Below, one piece after another: positions 46,589 through 56,027 of a stretch of DNA of 64,000 nucleotides. Location: assembly GCA_965243175.1 (NCBI GenBank), contig OZ251532.1:2542001-2606000 (forward strand), in the 5' to 3' direction. Below the pieces are notes generated by a model. That model worked only from the letters and a program-made list of their open reading frames with translations, ran no database searches and was not told the DNA's origin. This stretch comes from VXYL01 sp965243175. GTDB taxonomy: Bacteria; Pseudomonadota; Gammaproteobacteria; Pseudomonadales; Azotimanducaceae. The translations under genes and the position numbers were made by a program. Position 1 is the stretch's first letter. Every line of letters starts with the position of its first letter.

Positions 46589-48472
46589 GTGCCGGACGAC
46601 TCGGCCGTTGTCCGCAAGCCCTTCCCGCCCATTCCCTACGGCATGGCGGATTTCCGCTCCATCCGCCGCGAGGGCTTTCGCTACGTGGACAAGACGCCGT
46701 TCGTGCGCACTCTGGAGGACGAGCGCTACGCCTTCTTTCTGCGCCCACGGCGCTTCGGCAAGACGTGCTGGGTCTCGGTGCTGGAGCACTACTACGATCG
46801 CACGCGCAAGGATGGCTTCGAGGCGTTGTTCGCGGACTTGGCCATCGGCTGCAAGCCCACCGCCAACCGCAGCAGCTACGCCGTGCTGCGGCTCGATTTC
46901 TCCGCCGTCGGCACGCGGCTGGCGACGCTGGAGGAGAGCTTCGAGGGCCACTGCAACACGCGCCTGGAGGGGCTGCTCGAAGTCAACGCGGACCTGTTCC
47001 CGGACGGACTGGCGCAACGCATCCTCTCGCCGCCGACCATTGGCCGCCGCCTGGACACCTTGTTCCACCATGCCGAGCGGCTTGGCGTTCGGCTGTTCCT
47101 GCTCATCGACGAGTACGACAACTTCGCCAACACGATTCTGGCCGGCGAGGGCGAGGTCGCCTACCGGCGGCTGACCCACGGCGGCTTCCTGCGCGACTTC
47201 TTCGCCACGGTGAAGGCGGGCACGGCCTCCGGCAGCTTGGAGCGGCTCTTCATCACCGGCGTCTCGCCGGTGACGTTGGACGACGTGACCAGCGGCTTCA
47301 ACATCGGCACCAACATCAGCTTCGACGCGGCGTACAACCAGATGGTGGGATTCACCGCGGCGGAAGTGCGCGGCCTGGTGGATCAGTACCGAGACCTGGG
47401 CGTGTTCGATGCGGACGCGGACACGGCGATGGAAACGATGGGCGAGTGGTACGACGGCTACCGTTTCGCCGAAGATGCCGAAGACGATGTGTACAACACC
47501 GACATGGTGCTGTACTACCTGAAGCACTCGATCCCGAACAAGCGAGGCCCCCGCTACCTCATCGACGCCAACGTGCGCGTGGACTACATGAAGCTCCGGC
47601 ATCTGGTGGTGGTGAACCGCGACGCGGCATTGGAACAGGCCGCGACGCTCGCCGCCGAGCGAGTGCCGAACGACGATGCGCCGTCCGCAACCGAGCCGCC
47701 GCGCCAGATCTCGAACAACGCCGAACTGCAGGATGCGTGCGTACTCGGCCTCAACGGCAATTTCGACGTGCTGCGCCAAGTGATCGCAGAAGGCGGAGTG
47801 GACTCGGACCTGGTGCCGAGCTTTCCAATGGAGCAGCTCGGCCAGCGCGAGAACTTCGTCACCCTGCTGCACTGCTTCGGCCTGCTCTCCCTCCAAGGCG
47901 TCGCGGACGGGCGCCCACGCCTCGGCGTTCCGAACCAGACCGTGCGGCGGCTGATGTACGGCTACCTGCGCGACGCCTACCGCGACGTGGGCGTGTTCTC
48001 GGTGGACCACCTGGCGTTCGAAGACCTGACGTGGGCGATGGCCCGCGATGGCGCATGGCGCCCAGCGGTGGACTATCTGGCGGACGCATTGCGCCGGCAG
48101 ACGAGCGTACGCGACTACATACAGGGCGAGCGCCTGTTGCAGGGCTTCCTCGCCGCCTACCTCGGCGCCGCCAGCTGCTTCGTGTTCCACACGGAGCAGG
48201 AACTGGGGAAGGGCTACGCCGACATGGTGCTGACGCCGTTGACGGTTCGCTATCCGGCGCTGCGCGGTGGCTACGTCGTGGAACTGAAGTACCTCAAGCG
48301 CAGCAACGAGGGCGACGCGCCGGTGCAAGCCGCGCTGGAGGCCGCCAAGGATCAGCTGCGCGGCTATCTGGCGGACGAACGGCTGCGGCAGTCGCACCCG
48401 GCGGTTCGGTTCACCGGCCTCGCGCTGGTGTTCAGGGGCTGGGAACTCGTCGCGGCGGAGGCTGTTTGTTGA
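46589..48472 (+). CDS. AAA-ATPase-like/PD-(D/E)XK nuclease-like family protein
   Basis: This 627-residue protein has the AAA-ATPase_like N-terminal domain. IPYGMADFRSIRREGFRYVDKT is followed by the P-loop-like RPRRFGKTCWVSVL and by LLIDEYDNFANTIL. A PD-(D/E)XK nuclease-type C-terminal part has FHTEQELGKGYADMVLTPL, then YVVELKYLKRS and a long helical tail. The family is common, often multi-copy and of unknown function; roles in mobile or defence systems have been suggested. The start is a GTG with GAGGTG upstream. It diverges from sdhC across about 175 bases. Confidence 0.87.
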   Translation: MPDDSAVVRKPFPPIPYGMADFRSIRREGFRYVDKTPFVRTLEDERYAFFLRPRRFGKTCWVSVLEHYYDRTRKDGFEALFADLAIGCKPTANRSSYAVLRLDFSAVGTRLATLEESFEGHCNTRLEGLLEVNADLFPDGLAQRILSPPTIGRRLDTLFHHAERLGVRLFLLIDEYDNFANTILAGEGEVAYRRLTHGGFLRDFFATVKAGTASGSLERLFITGVSPVTLDDVTSGFNIGTNISFDAAYNQMVGFTAAEVRGLVDQYRDLGVFDADADTAMETMGEWYDGYRFAEDAEDDVYNTDMVLYYLKHSIPNKRGPRYLIDANVRVDYMKLRHLVVVNRDAALEQAATLAAERVPNDDAPSATEPPRQISNNAELQDACVLGLNGNFDVLRQVIAEGGVDSDLVPSFPMEQLGQRENFVTLLHCFGLLSLQGVADGRPRLGVPNQTVRRLMYGYLRDAYRDVGVFSVDHLAFEDLTWAMARDGAWRPAVDYLADALRRQTSVRDYIQGERLLQGFLAAYLGAASCFVFHTEQELGKGYADMVLTPLTVRYPALRGGYVVELKYLKRSNEGDAPVQAALEAAKDQLRGYLADERLRQSHPAVRFTGLALVFRGWELVAAEAVC

Positions 48473-48590
48473 GCCCGATGAGGTCACGCAACGGGACGCT
48501 GAGGCACTCAAGAAGCACCTGAAACCCGCTTTGACGCTGCCTACGACCGGTGCGATACTTCGCGTCCGTTGGGGTCTGTCGGGAGAGACG

Positions 48591-49115
48591 ATGGTTCGCA
48601 AGGGGGTTGGCCAGTCGGCGAAGCTCGTCGTGGTTTTGCTCGGCAGTTCGCTGTTGACCGGCTGCGCTTGCGGCATGTTGTCGCCTTGCGGGGTGGAGCC
48701 CTGCCCGGAACCGGAACCCGAGGTGGTTGCCGAGCCGGAACCGCCACCGCCGCCGCCACCACCGCCTCCGCCGCCCCAGCCTCCGGCGGCGAAGATCGTC
48801 TACTTCGACTTCGACGAAGCGGTCGTGCGCGGCGAAGACATGCCGCTGCTCGAGCGCCACGCCGAGTTCCTGCGCGATCATCCGCAGCGCAACATCGTCG
48901 TCGAAGGCCATTGCGACGAGCGGGGTCCCGAGCGCTACAACAACGGGCTTGGCCTGCGGCGGGCAGAGGCGGTGCGCGAAGTGCTGCGCCGGCATGGCAT
49001 CGCCGAGGATCGCATCGAGTCGAAGTCGTTCGGCGAATCGAGGCCGGCGGTTCCGGGCAGCGACGAATCGGCCTGGGCCAGCAACCGCCGCGCCGTCATC
49101 ATCTACTACGAATAG
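48591..49115 (+). CDS. Pal-like OmpA-family lipoprotein
   Basis: This 174-residue lipoprotein has a lipobox ending LLTGC, a linker with PEPEPEVVAEPEP and a run of 12 prolines, then an OmpA/Pal peptidoglycan-binding domain. The domain is marked by IVYFDFDEAVV, VEGHCDERGPERYNNGLGLRRAEAV and ASNRRAVIIYYE. The ATG at 48591 has a GGGAGAG site. It is not next to tolB or ybgF, the usual neighbours of pal, so it may be a second Pal-like protein. The proline run would be expected to need EF-P for efficient translation. Confidence 0.88.
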   Translation: MVRKGVGQSAKLVVVLLGSSLLTGCACGMLSPCGVEPCPEPEPEVVAEPEPPPPPPPPPPPPQPPAAKIVYFDFDEAVVRGEDMPLLERHAEFLRDHPQRNIVVEGHCDERGPERYNNGLGLRRAEAVREVLRRHGIAEDRIESKSFGESRPAVPGSDESAWASNRRAVIIYYE

Positions 49116-49141
49116 CGCTGTTGGAACGAGGCGAGGCGGGC

Positions 49142-50560
49142 TTGCCGCGGCCCTCTCCGCAGCGCCAGGCCTCTCCGCAGCGGCAGAGCGCGCTCCTTGG
49201 CACCCCGCAACGGCAGCGCTCGCCGGTCGGCGGGGATCGGGTTCGCACCGTCAGCCAGGTCGCCGCGGCAGCGCGTCTCCTCGTCGAAGAGCGCTTTCGG
49301 CTGGTTTGGATCGGCGGCGAGGTCTCGAACTTCCGCGCCTATCCGTCGGGGCACTGGTACTTCAGCCTGAAGGACGACCGGGCGCAGCTGCGCTGCGTCA
49401 TGTTCGCCAGCCGCAATCGGTTCGTCCGCTTTCGGCCCAAGGACGGTCTTTCCGTGGTGCTGCGCGGGCGGCTCTCCATCTACGAAGCGCGCGGCGACTT
49501 CCAAGTCATCGTCGACCACGTCGAACCGGCAGGCGAAGGGGCGCTGCGCGCGGCCTTCGAGGAGTTGAAGGCGGCGCTTGCCGCGCAGGGGCTGTTCGCT
49601 GCCGAACGCAAGCGTCCTCTGCCTGCCTATCCGCGCCACCTCGCGGTGATCAGTTCCCGCGACAGCGCGGCGCTCGGCGACGTGCTTACCGTGGTTCGCC
49701 GCCGCTTTCCGTGCGTGCGCGTCACCTGCTTCTACGTGGCCGTCCAAGGGTTCGAGGCGGAAGGGCAGATCCTCGGCGCGCTGGATCGCGCCGAACGCAT
49801 GCGCCACGCGCCGGACGTGGTCATCGTGGCGCGGGGCGGCGGTTCCCTCGAAGACCTCGCGGCGTTCAACTTGGAGTCGGTGGTGCGCCGCATCGCCGCC
49901 ATGACCATCCCGGTGGTATCCGCAGTCGGCCACGAGACGGACGTGACCATCGCGGACCTCGTGGCCGACCAGCGCGCCGCGACGCCATCCGCCGCCGCGG
50001 AACTGGCAACTCCCGACGGCGCTGAGTTGCTCGCCCGCCTGCAACGCATCAAGGGCGCGATGACGACGCGAATGTTCGCGCATCTGCGGGTGCAGGAGCG
50101 GCTCCTGACGACCACCAGCCATCGGCTGGCGCATCCCGGACGAACGCTGGAACAGCGCATGCTCCGCACCGACGAGCTTGGCCAGCGGCTGCACGTCGCC
50201 ATGCAGGCCGCGTTGCGCCGCGCCGAAGAAACGCTCGCGCAGCAACGCCGGCTGCTGGCGCAAGCCGGCCCAGCGCGCCGTTTGGAACCCGCGCGGCAAC
50301 GCATCGACTCGGCGAAGAAGCGCCTGCGCCAAGCCGTGTTCGCATCCGGCGCCAACGCGCAAGCCAAGCTCTCCGAGGCCGCCCGCGCCTTGAACGCCGT
50401 CAGTCCGCTGGCGACCTTGGAACGCGGCTACGCCATCGTCGCCAAGCCCGACGGCAGCCGCTGGGGCCGGCCGGTGGTCTCGGCAACCGGCGCGACCGCC
50501 GGCGAATCGATCGTCGCGCACTTCTCGGACGGCAGCCTGCGCGCCAAGGTGGAGCCATGA
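49142..50560 (+). CDS. xseA: Exodeoxyribonuclease VII large subunit
   Basis: XseA is the large subunit of a single-strand-specific exonuclease. An N-terminal OB-fold (VSQVAAAARLLVEERFRLVWIGGEVSN, in parts) is followed by the catalytic domain with the GGGSLEDLAAFN and AVGHETDVTIADLVADQRA motifs, then a helical bundle and a final LERGYAIV. The probable start is TTG 49142 with GAGG upstream, giving 472 residues. The extra N-terminal 20 or so residues repeat the PQRQ motif. It is followed by an M23 peptidase gene overlapping by four bases. Confidence 0.94.
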   Translation: MPRPSPQRQASPQRQSALLGTPQRQRSPVGGDRVRTVSQVAAAARLLVEERFRLVWIGGEVSNFRAYPSGHWYFSLKDDRAQLRCVMFASRNRFVRFRPKDGLSVVLRGRLSIYEARGDFQVIVDHVEPAGEGALRAAFEELKAALAAQGLFAAERKRPLPAYPRHLAVISSRDSAALGDVLTVVRRRFPCVRVTCFYVAVQGFEAEGQILGALDRAERMRHAPDVVIVARGGGSLEDLAAFNLESVVRRIAAMTIPVVSAVGHETDVTIADLVADQRAATPSAAAELATPDGAELLARLQRIKGAMTTRMFAHLRVQERLLTTTSHRLAHPGRTLEQRMLRTDELGQRLHVAMQAALRRAEETLAQQRRLLAQAGPARRLEPARQRIDSAKKRLRQAVFASGANAQAKLSEAARALNAVSPLATLERGYAIVAKPDGSRWGRPVVSATGATAGESIVAHFSDGSLRAKVEP

Positions 50561-51339
50561 CCGGCGTTCTGCTCGCCCACGCCTTGGCGGCCACCGTGGA
50601 GATCGGCGGCACCGTCGCGCTGCCCTTGCCGGACGATGCCCAGGAGGCGAGCTACGAAGGCGAACCGGCGATGGTGGTGGCTGGCCACGCCATCGTCGGC
50701 GTCGGCACCGAGGCCGCGCCCGGCCCGCGCGCCGTGGTCGCCAGAACAGCCGATGGCGAGCATGAGATTCCGTTCACCGTGGTGGCCAGGGAGTTTCCGG
50801 AGGAGCACATCGCCATCGCCAATCCGCGCATGGTCAACCCGAATCCGGCGGACTTGGAGCGCCACCGTCGGGAACGGGCCATCCAGGATGCGGTCTACGC
50901 GCTGCGAACGCCGCTGCGCGAGGACGTGGTGCCGCTGCGTCAGCCGGTGCAGGGGCGCATCTCCAGCGAGTTCGGTTTCCGCCGCGTCTACAACGGCGAA
51001 CCGCGTTCAAGACATTCGGGACTCGACATCGCCGCGCCGACCGGCACGCCGGTGGCGGCGCCCGCGCCGGGCACCGTGGCCGCGGTCGGCGACTACTTCT
51101 TCAACGGCAAGACGGTGCTGCTCGACCACGGCGGCGGCTTCGTCACCATGTACTGCCATCTGCACCGCATCGACGTCGCCGAAGGCGAAGAGGTGGAGCG
51201 GGGCGCGGTCATCGCCACGGTCGGGTCGACCGGTCGTTCCACCGGCCCGCATCTGCACTGGTCGGTGAGCCTGGCCGGCGTTCGGGTCGATCCCTTGCGG
51301 GCGATGGCGGTGCTCAACGGCCTCGGCGGTGGCGAATGA
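50557..51339 (+). CDS. M23 family metallopeptidase (LytM domain)
   Basis: This 260-residue protein has a short N-terminal hydrophobic segment and a beta-rich middle. The C-terminal LytM/M23 domain has the zinc ligands in HSGLDIAAPTG and TGPHLHWSV. It should be a peptidoglycan endopeptidase or an amidase activator, since the HxH and HxxxD ligands are both present. It overlaps xseA by four bases (ATGA) and der at the 3' end by 26 bases. Confidence 0.9.
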   Translation: MTGVLLAHALAATVEIGGTVALPLPDDAQEASYEGEPAMVVAGHAIVGVGTEAAPGPRAVVARTADGEHEIPFTVVAREFPEEHIAIANPRMVNPNPADLERHRRERAIQDAVYALRTPLREDVVPLRQPVQGRISSEFGFRRVYNGEPRSRHSGLDIAAPTGTPVAAPAPGTVAAVGDYFFNGKTVLLDHGGGFVTMYCHLHRIDVAEGEEVERGAVIATVGSTGRSTGPHLHWSVSLAGVRVDPLRAMAVLNGLGGGE

Positions 51340-52732
51340 GGCGGGCCCGGCGCTTCTGCTGACGGCGGTTCAACGGATTTCGTCGGTCGGCGAACGGATT
51401 GGCCGTGGTCTGGGTCTCGATTTCGAGCGGCACCCCCACCAGTTTCAGACTGTCGCGGAAGCGTCCCGCCAGATAGCGGCGGTAGGCCGCCGGCAGCGCT
51501 TCGGTCTGATTGCCGTGGATGACGATCGACGGCGGATGCGAACCACCCTTGTGGACATAGCGCAGCTTCACCGTTCGTGAACGCACCGTCGGCGGCGGAT
51601 GGTCGCGCACGGCGTCCGCCAGAATGCGGTTCAACTCCGGCGTCTTCACGTCGAAGGCGCCGGCGCGGTGGATCGCGTCGATGTCCGCAAGCAGCGCGTG
51701 GACGCCCCTGCCGCGCAAGCTGGAGACGTAGCGCACCGGAATCCAAGGCGCGAAGACCAGCCGCCGCTCGACGCTCTCCCGCGCCGCCCGTCGCTGTTCG
51801 GGGCTTGCGGCGTCCCACTTGTTCACCAACAGCAGCACCCCAGCCCCGGCCTCCACGGCGTAGCTGAGCACGTGCAGATCCTGATCGACGACGCCTTCCT
51901 GGGCGTCCGTCACCACCACCGCGACTTGCGCCCGGTCGAGGGCGTCGAGGGTCTTGACCACGGAGAACTTCTCCACCGCCAGATCGACGCGCCCCTTGCG
52001 CCGCACGCCAGCGGTGTCGACGAGGAGGTAGTCGCCGAACCGCACCTCGACCGCGTCGCGGGTGGTTCCCGGCGCGTCGTCGACGACTTGGCGGGCGTCG
52101 CCCAGCAGGCAGTTCACCAACGTCGACTTGCCCACGTTCGGTCGCCCGACAATGGCCACGCGCACCCGGGCGTCCGTGCTCGCCGCTGTCGTCTCGTGGG
52201 AAGGGGTGTGCGCGTAGTCAAGGCGGGCGGCGAGTATGGTTTGGAGCGCGTTCAAGCCGCGTCGGTGCGTGGCGGAGATCGCCGCGACTTCGCAGCCGAG
52301 CGCGGCGAACTCCGCTGCGGCGTCGGGTGCCGCGGCATCGATCTTGTTGGCGGCGACGACGACGTCGATGCCTTCCTTGCGCAAGCGGCGGACGATCTCC
52401 TGATCGCCGCTGGTCAGGCCGGCCTCGGCATCGGCCACCAGCACCGCAAGCTGCGCTTCTTCCAAGGCGGCTTCGACTTGCGCTTCGACCGCCTCTTGAA
52501 GCGCCCCGTCGTCGTCCCCCGCCAAGCCGCCGGTATCCACGAGGATCGCTTCCTTGCCGCCGCTGTGCTCCCCGAGCAGCGCCTTGCCGTACCGCCGATC
52601 CCGGGTCAGGCCGGGGAAGTCGGCGACCAGCGCTTCGCGGCGGCCGCACAGCTGATTGTAGAGGGTGGATTTGCCGACGTTGGGACGCCCGACGAGCACG
52701 ACGACCGGGCGTTCGCGGCGTGGGCTGGACAC
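51314..52732 (-). CDS. der: Ribosome-associated GTPase Der (EngA)
   Basis: Der is an essential tandem GTPase in 50S ribosome maturation. This 472-residue protein has two G domains. The first has GRPNVGKSTLYNQL, DTGG and NKID; the second has GRPNVGKSTLVNCL, DTAGVRRKGRVD and NKWD. A C-terminal KH-like domain follows, with a basic end (RQQKRRARLIRHRRGR). The start is a GTG at 52732. It is the last gene of the hisS-yfgM-bamB-der run. Confidence 0.97.
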   Translation of the reverse strand: MSSPRRERPVVVLVGRPNVGKSTLYNQLCGRREALVADFPGLTRDRRYGKALLGEHSGGKEAILVDTGGLAGDDDGALQEAVEAQVEAALEEAQLAVLVADAEAGLTSGDQEIVRRLRKEGIDVVVAANKIDAAAPDAAAEFAALGCEVAAISATHRRGLNALQTILAARLDYAHTPSHETTAASTDARVRVAIVGRPNVGKSTLVNCLLGDARQVVDDAPGTTRDAVEVRFGDYLLVDTAGVRRKGRVDLAVEKFSVVKTLDALDRAQVAVVVTDAQEGVVDQDLHVLSYAVEAGAGVLLLVNKWDAASPEQRRAARESVERRLVFAPWIPVRYVSSLRGRGVHALLADIDAIHRAGAFDVKTPELNRILADAVRDHPPPTVRSRTVKLRYVHKGGSHPPSIVIHGNQTEALPAAYRRYLAGRFRDSLKLVGVPLEIETQTTANPFADRRNPLNRRQQKRRARLIRHRRGR

Positions 52733-52766
52733 GAACGGTGTTCCTTGTTCCGCGCCGTGCGCTGGT

Positions 52767-54020
52767 TCAGCCGCGGCGCTCGATCTCCAGCGCCTCCAAG
52801 CTGCCGTCGTCCGCCAGCACGTAGACCACGTCGTCCACTTCGACGAGCGGCGAACGCAGGCCGCCGGGGGCTTTGCGCCGCGCCAGGAAGCGGCCGTCGC
52901 TCTGCGCCAGCACGTGCAGCCAGCCTTCTTCGTCGCCGACGAGCAGATAGTTGCCGAACGCCAGCGGACTGGTGAGGCGGCGATTGCGGAGGTTTTCCTG
53001 CTGCCATGCGGCAGCCGCCGAGGCGATGGCGAAGGCGTTGACGACGTCGTCGTCGGAGACCAGGTAGACGTGCCCGTAGCCTTCCGCCAAGTCCAGATAG
53101 CTGGACGCCTCGATGTCCCAGACCACCCGGCCGTCGGTCGGATTCATGGCTTTGAGGCGTCCTTGGAAGCTGGCCGCGAGCAGCAGGCCGCTCGCCAGCA
53201 GCGGGGTGCCGTCGACGTCCACCATGCGGTCGAGCTCGGTTCGGCCTTGGGGCAGCATGATGCGCTGGCGCCAGATGGGGGCGCCGCTGCGCACCTCGAT
53301 GGCGGTGACGTTGCCGTCGCCGAAGCCGGCGAAGACCAGCCCGCTCTCCACCACCGGTGCCGCGGTGCCGCGCAAGGTCAGCAGCGGCACTTGGCTGTCG
53401 TAGGCCCAGCGCTGGCTGCCGTCCGCTGCTTCGAGCGCGACTAGGCGTCCGTCGGCGGTCTGGGCGATCACCGCGTCGTCGGCTGTCGTCGGACGCGACA
53501 GCACTTCGCTCGATACTTCGGCCCGCCACCGCTCGGTACCGTCCCCGGCGTCCAGCGCGATCACTTCGCCGCGTGTCGTGCCGAGCAGCACGAGGCCGCC
53601 GCCGGTGCCGATTCCGCCGGTCACGAAGGCCGGATCGCGGCGATCCCAGAACTCGTAAAACGGCCCCTCGTCCGGTTCGCCCACGCTCGCCTGCCAGACG
53701 CGCTTGCCGCTGAACCTGTTCAAGGCCACTACGCTGCCGTAGGCGTCGGCGGCGTAGATGCGGTCCGCTAGCACGGCCGGGCGCAGACGCAGGTACTTGC
53801 GGCCAAGGCCGCGCCCCACCTTGGCGCGCCAGAGGCGCACGAGCTTCGCTTCGGCGTCGAAATCCTGCAGTTCGACCGGCTCGTCGGCGTCTACCTTCTT
53901 CTCCTTCTCGTCCACCCAGGGGAGGAACGAGAACCAGCTGCATCCCGCGAGGAGGAACGCCGGCAGCAGCAACGCCGCGGAGAGGGCGAGGGAACGGCGC
54001 AGTGGCGAAGGCGTTCTCAT
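52767..54020 (-). CDS. bamB: Outer membrane protein assembly factor BamB
   Basis: BamB is the beta-propeller lipoprotein of the BAM complex. The 417-residue protein has a signal ending LLAGC (cysteine about 27). PQQ/WD-like blade repeats follow, such as ADRIYAADAYGSVVALNRFSGKRVWQASV (in parts), GEVIALDAGDGTERWRAEV and LVALEAADGSQRW. The position between yfgM and der is canonical. The start overlaps the yfgM stop by four bases. Confidence 0.96.
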   Translation of the reverse strand: MRTPSPLRRSLALSAALLLPAFLLAGCSWFSFLPWVDEKEKKVDADEPVELQDFDAEAKLVRLWRAKVGRGLGRKYLRLRPAVLADRIYAADAYGSVVALNRFSGKRVWQASVGEPDEGPFYEFWDRRDPAFVTGGIGTGGGLVLLGTTRGEVIALDAGDGTERWRAEVSSEVLSRPTTADDAVIAQTADGRLVALEAADGSQRWAYDSQVPLLTLRGTAAPVVESGLVFAGFGDGNVTAIEVRSGAPIWRQRIMLPQGRTELDRMVDVDGTPLLASGLLLAASFQGRLKAMNPTDGRVVWDIEASSYLDLAEGYGHVYLVSDDDVVNAFAIASAAAAWQQENLRNRRLTSPLAFGNYLLVGDEEGWLHVLAQSDGRFLARRKAPGGLRSPLVEVDDVVYVLADDGSLEALEIERRG

Positions 54021-54661
54021 CGACTGTCATCGACCAGGCTGGCGAGCTTGAGTTCCAACAATTCGACGCCCGGGAGTGGGCCGCCTGCCGCCTGTTCCGC
54101 CGCTTCCACCGCGGCTTCGTAGGCTGTGGCCGCGGCGTCGAGGTCGCCCCGCGCACGGAACACGTCGCCGGAGAGCTCCGCCACCTGGGCTTCCAGCCCG
54201 GCGCTGTCGATGGCGGCCAGCTGCGCTTCGGCGTCGTCCAAGCGGTCGAGTTGGTAGAGCACCTTGGCGGTGCGCAAGCGGGCGATGTCGGCCAGTGCGC
54301 CGTCGTCCGCCAGCTCCACCGCGCGTTCGAGGAAGGCGAGCGCTTCCTCCCAGTCCTCTTCGGCGACTTGATCGGCCGCGCGGTAGAGCAGCGAGAAGAC
54401 GTGGTAGGCGGAGCCAGCGAAGTCGGCGTCCAGGACCGAGACGTGTTCCAGCACCGGCTCTTCGGCGGTGCGGGCTTCCACGAACGCGGTGAACACGTCG
54501 GAGGCGGCGTTGGCCTGGTCGGCGGAGTAGCCTTGGTAGTAGCGCCAGCCGATAACGCCGCCCACCGCCAGCACGAGGCCAACGATCAGCGCGACGCCGT
54601 TTTCGTCCCACCAGCGCTTGAGTCGCTCGGCCTGTTCTTCGTCGGTCAGATAATCCGCCAC
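54017..54661 (-). CDS. yfgM: YfgM family tetratricopeptide membrane protein
   Basis: This 214-residue protein has a short cytoplasmic N terminus (DYLTDEEQAERLKRWWDENG), one membrane helix (VALIVGLVLAVGGVIGW) and a periplasmic TPR-like helical domain with repeated alanine-rich pairs. YfgM is an ancillary SecYEG partner in E. coli that helps periplasmic chaperone networks. The start is a GTG at 54661. The order hisS-yfgM-bamB-der is the gammaproteobacterial standard. Confidence 0.93.
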   Translation of the reverse strand: MADYLTDEEQAERLKRWWDENGVALIVGLVLAVGGVIGWRYYQGYSADQANAASDVFTAFVEARTAEEPVLEHVSVLDADFAGSAYHVFSLLYRAADQVAEEDWEEALAFLERAVELADDGALADIARLRTAKVLYQLDRLDDAEAQLAAIDSAGLEAQVAELSGDVFRARGDLDAAATAYEAAVEAAEQAAGGPLPGVELLELKLASLVDDSR

Positions 54662-54677
54662 CGTATCCCTCGCGTTC

Positions 54678-55994
54678 TCAGCCGGCGAGCGCTTCGCCGT
54701 CCGCTCCGTTCAGCGTCGCGATCAAGGCATCCACGTCCATCCGCTCCTGCCGCCCTTGATGCTGCTGGCGCGAAGCGTCCGCGCCAGCGGGCGCCCGCAG
54801 CCACTTCAAGGAAACGCGATTTTCCGCCACTTCCTCGTCGCCGACAATCACCGCCCAGCGGGCGCCGCTGCGGTCCGCCTCGCGCAGCTGGCTGCGCAGT
54901 CCCGCGCCCCCGGCGGTTTGCAGAACGCGCTGGCTGGTCGCGTCCCGAAGGCGCTCGGCCAAAGCCGATGCCCATGCTTCGTGAACCGGCGCCGCGACCG
55001 CCAGATAGACGTCCGCCTGTGCTTGGCGAATCTCGACGCGGGCTTCATGCAGCAGCAGGAGGCGATCTAGGCCGAGGCCGAATCCCGCCCCCGGAACCTT
55101 CCGTCCGCCCAGCCGCTCCACCAGCCCATCGTAGCGCCCGCCAGCGCACACCGTGTCCTGGGCGCCGAGCTGGTCGCTCACCCACTCGAACACCGCGTGC
55201 GTGTAGTAGTCCTGGCCGCGCACCAGGTGCGGGTTGATGGCGTAGGGAACGCCCGCGTTGTCCAGCCGCCGGCGCAGGTCGTCGAAGTGCTCGCGCGCCG
55301 GTTCGTCCAGGTTGTCCATGAGTTTCGGCGCATCGGCGACGATCTCTTTGGTGGACGCCGCCTTGCTGTCCAGAATCCGCAGCGGATTGGTGCGCAGGCG
55401 GCGCTGGCTGTCGGGGTCGAGGGCGTGTTCGTGCGGCGCCAGATAGTCCACCAGCAGTTGCCGGTAGCGGGCTCGGGAAGGGCCGGCGCCGAGCGTGTTC
55501 AACTGCAAGGCCACGCTGTTCTCGAGGCCGAGTTCGCGGAACATCCGCGCCAGCATGGTGAGCATCTCGGCGTCCACGTCCGGGCCGGTCATGCCGAACG
55601 CCTCGGCGCCGATCTGCGCGTGTTCGCGGCTGCGGCCCTTCTGCGGGCGTTCGTAGCGGAACATCGGGCCGTGGTACCAGAGCTTCTGCTTGCTGTTGTG
55701 CAGCAGCCCGTGCTCGATGCAGGCGCGAACGCAGCCGGCGGTGCCTTCGGGGCGCAGGGAGAGCGACTTCCCCTTGCGGTCCGGGAAGGTGTACATCTCC
55801 TTTTCGATCAGGTCCGTGGCTTCGCCGATGCCGCGGCTGAAGAGCTCGGTCGCTTCCACCAGCGGCAGGCGGATCTCCCGATAGCCGTAGCGGGCGAGCA
55901 CGTCCACGACCACGGCTTCCACCTGCCGCCAACGCTCGGTCGCGTCCGGCAGGATGTCGCGCATTCCGCGCACAAGCTGATAGGGCCCGGCCAT
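54678..55994 (-). CDS. hisS: Histidyl-tRNA synthetase
   Basis: This 438-residue class II synthetase has the motif 2 region RPEGTAGCVRACIEHGLL, YHGPMFRYERPQKGRSREH, the histidine-specific LVRGQDYYTHAVFEW and GGRYDGLVERLGG. The C-terminal anticodon-binding domain covers about the last 95 residues. The gene follows rodZ by 33 bases. In many relatives ispG lies between rodZ and hisS; it is absent here. Confidence 0.96.
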   Translation of the reverse strand: MAGPYQLVRGMRDILPDATERWRQVEAVVVDVLARYGYREIRLPLVEATELFSRGIGEATDLIEKEMYTFPDRKGKSLSLRPEGTAGCVRACIEHGLLHNSKQKLWYHGPMFRYERPQKGRSREHAQIGAEAFGMTGPDVDAEMLTMLARMFRELGLENSVALQLNTLGAGPSRARYRQLLVDYLAPHEHALDPDSQRRLRTNPLRILDSKAASTKEIVADAPKLMDNLDEPAREHFDDLRRRLDNAGVPYAINPHLVRGQDYYTHAVFEWVSDQLGAQDTVCAGGRYDGLVERLGGRKVPGAGFGLGLDRLLLLHEARVEIRQAQADVYLAVAAPVHEAWASALAERLRDATSQRVLQTAGGAGLRSQLREADRSGARWAVIVGDEEVAENRVSLKWLRAPAGADASRQQHQGRQERMDVDALIATLNGADGEALAG

Positions 55995-56027
55995 GCCTGC
56001 TCCAAGTTCCGAATAGGATGCTGGCGG

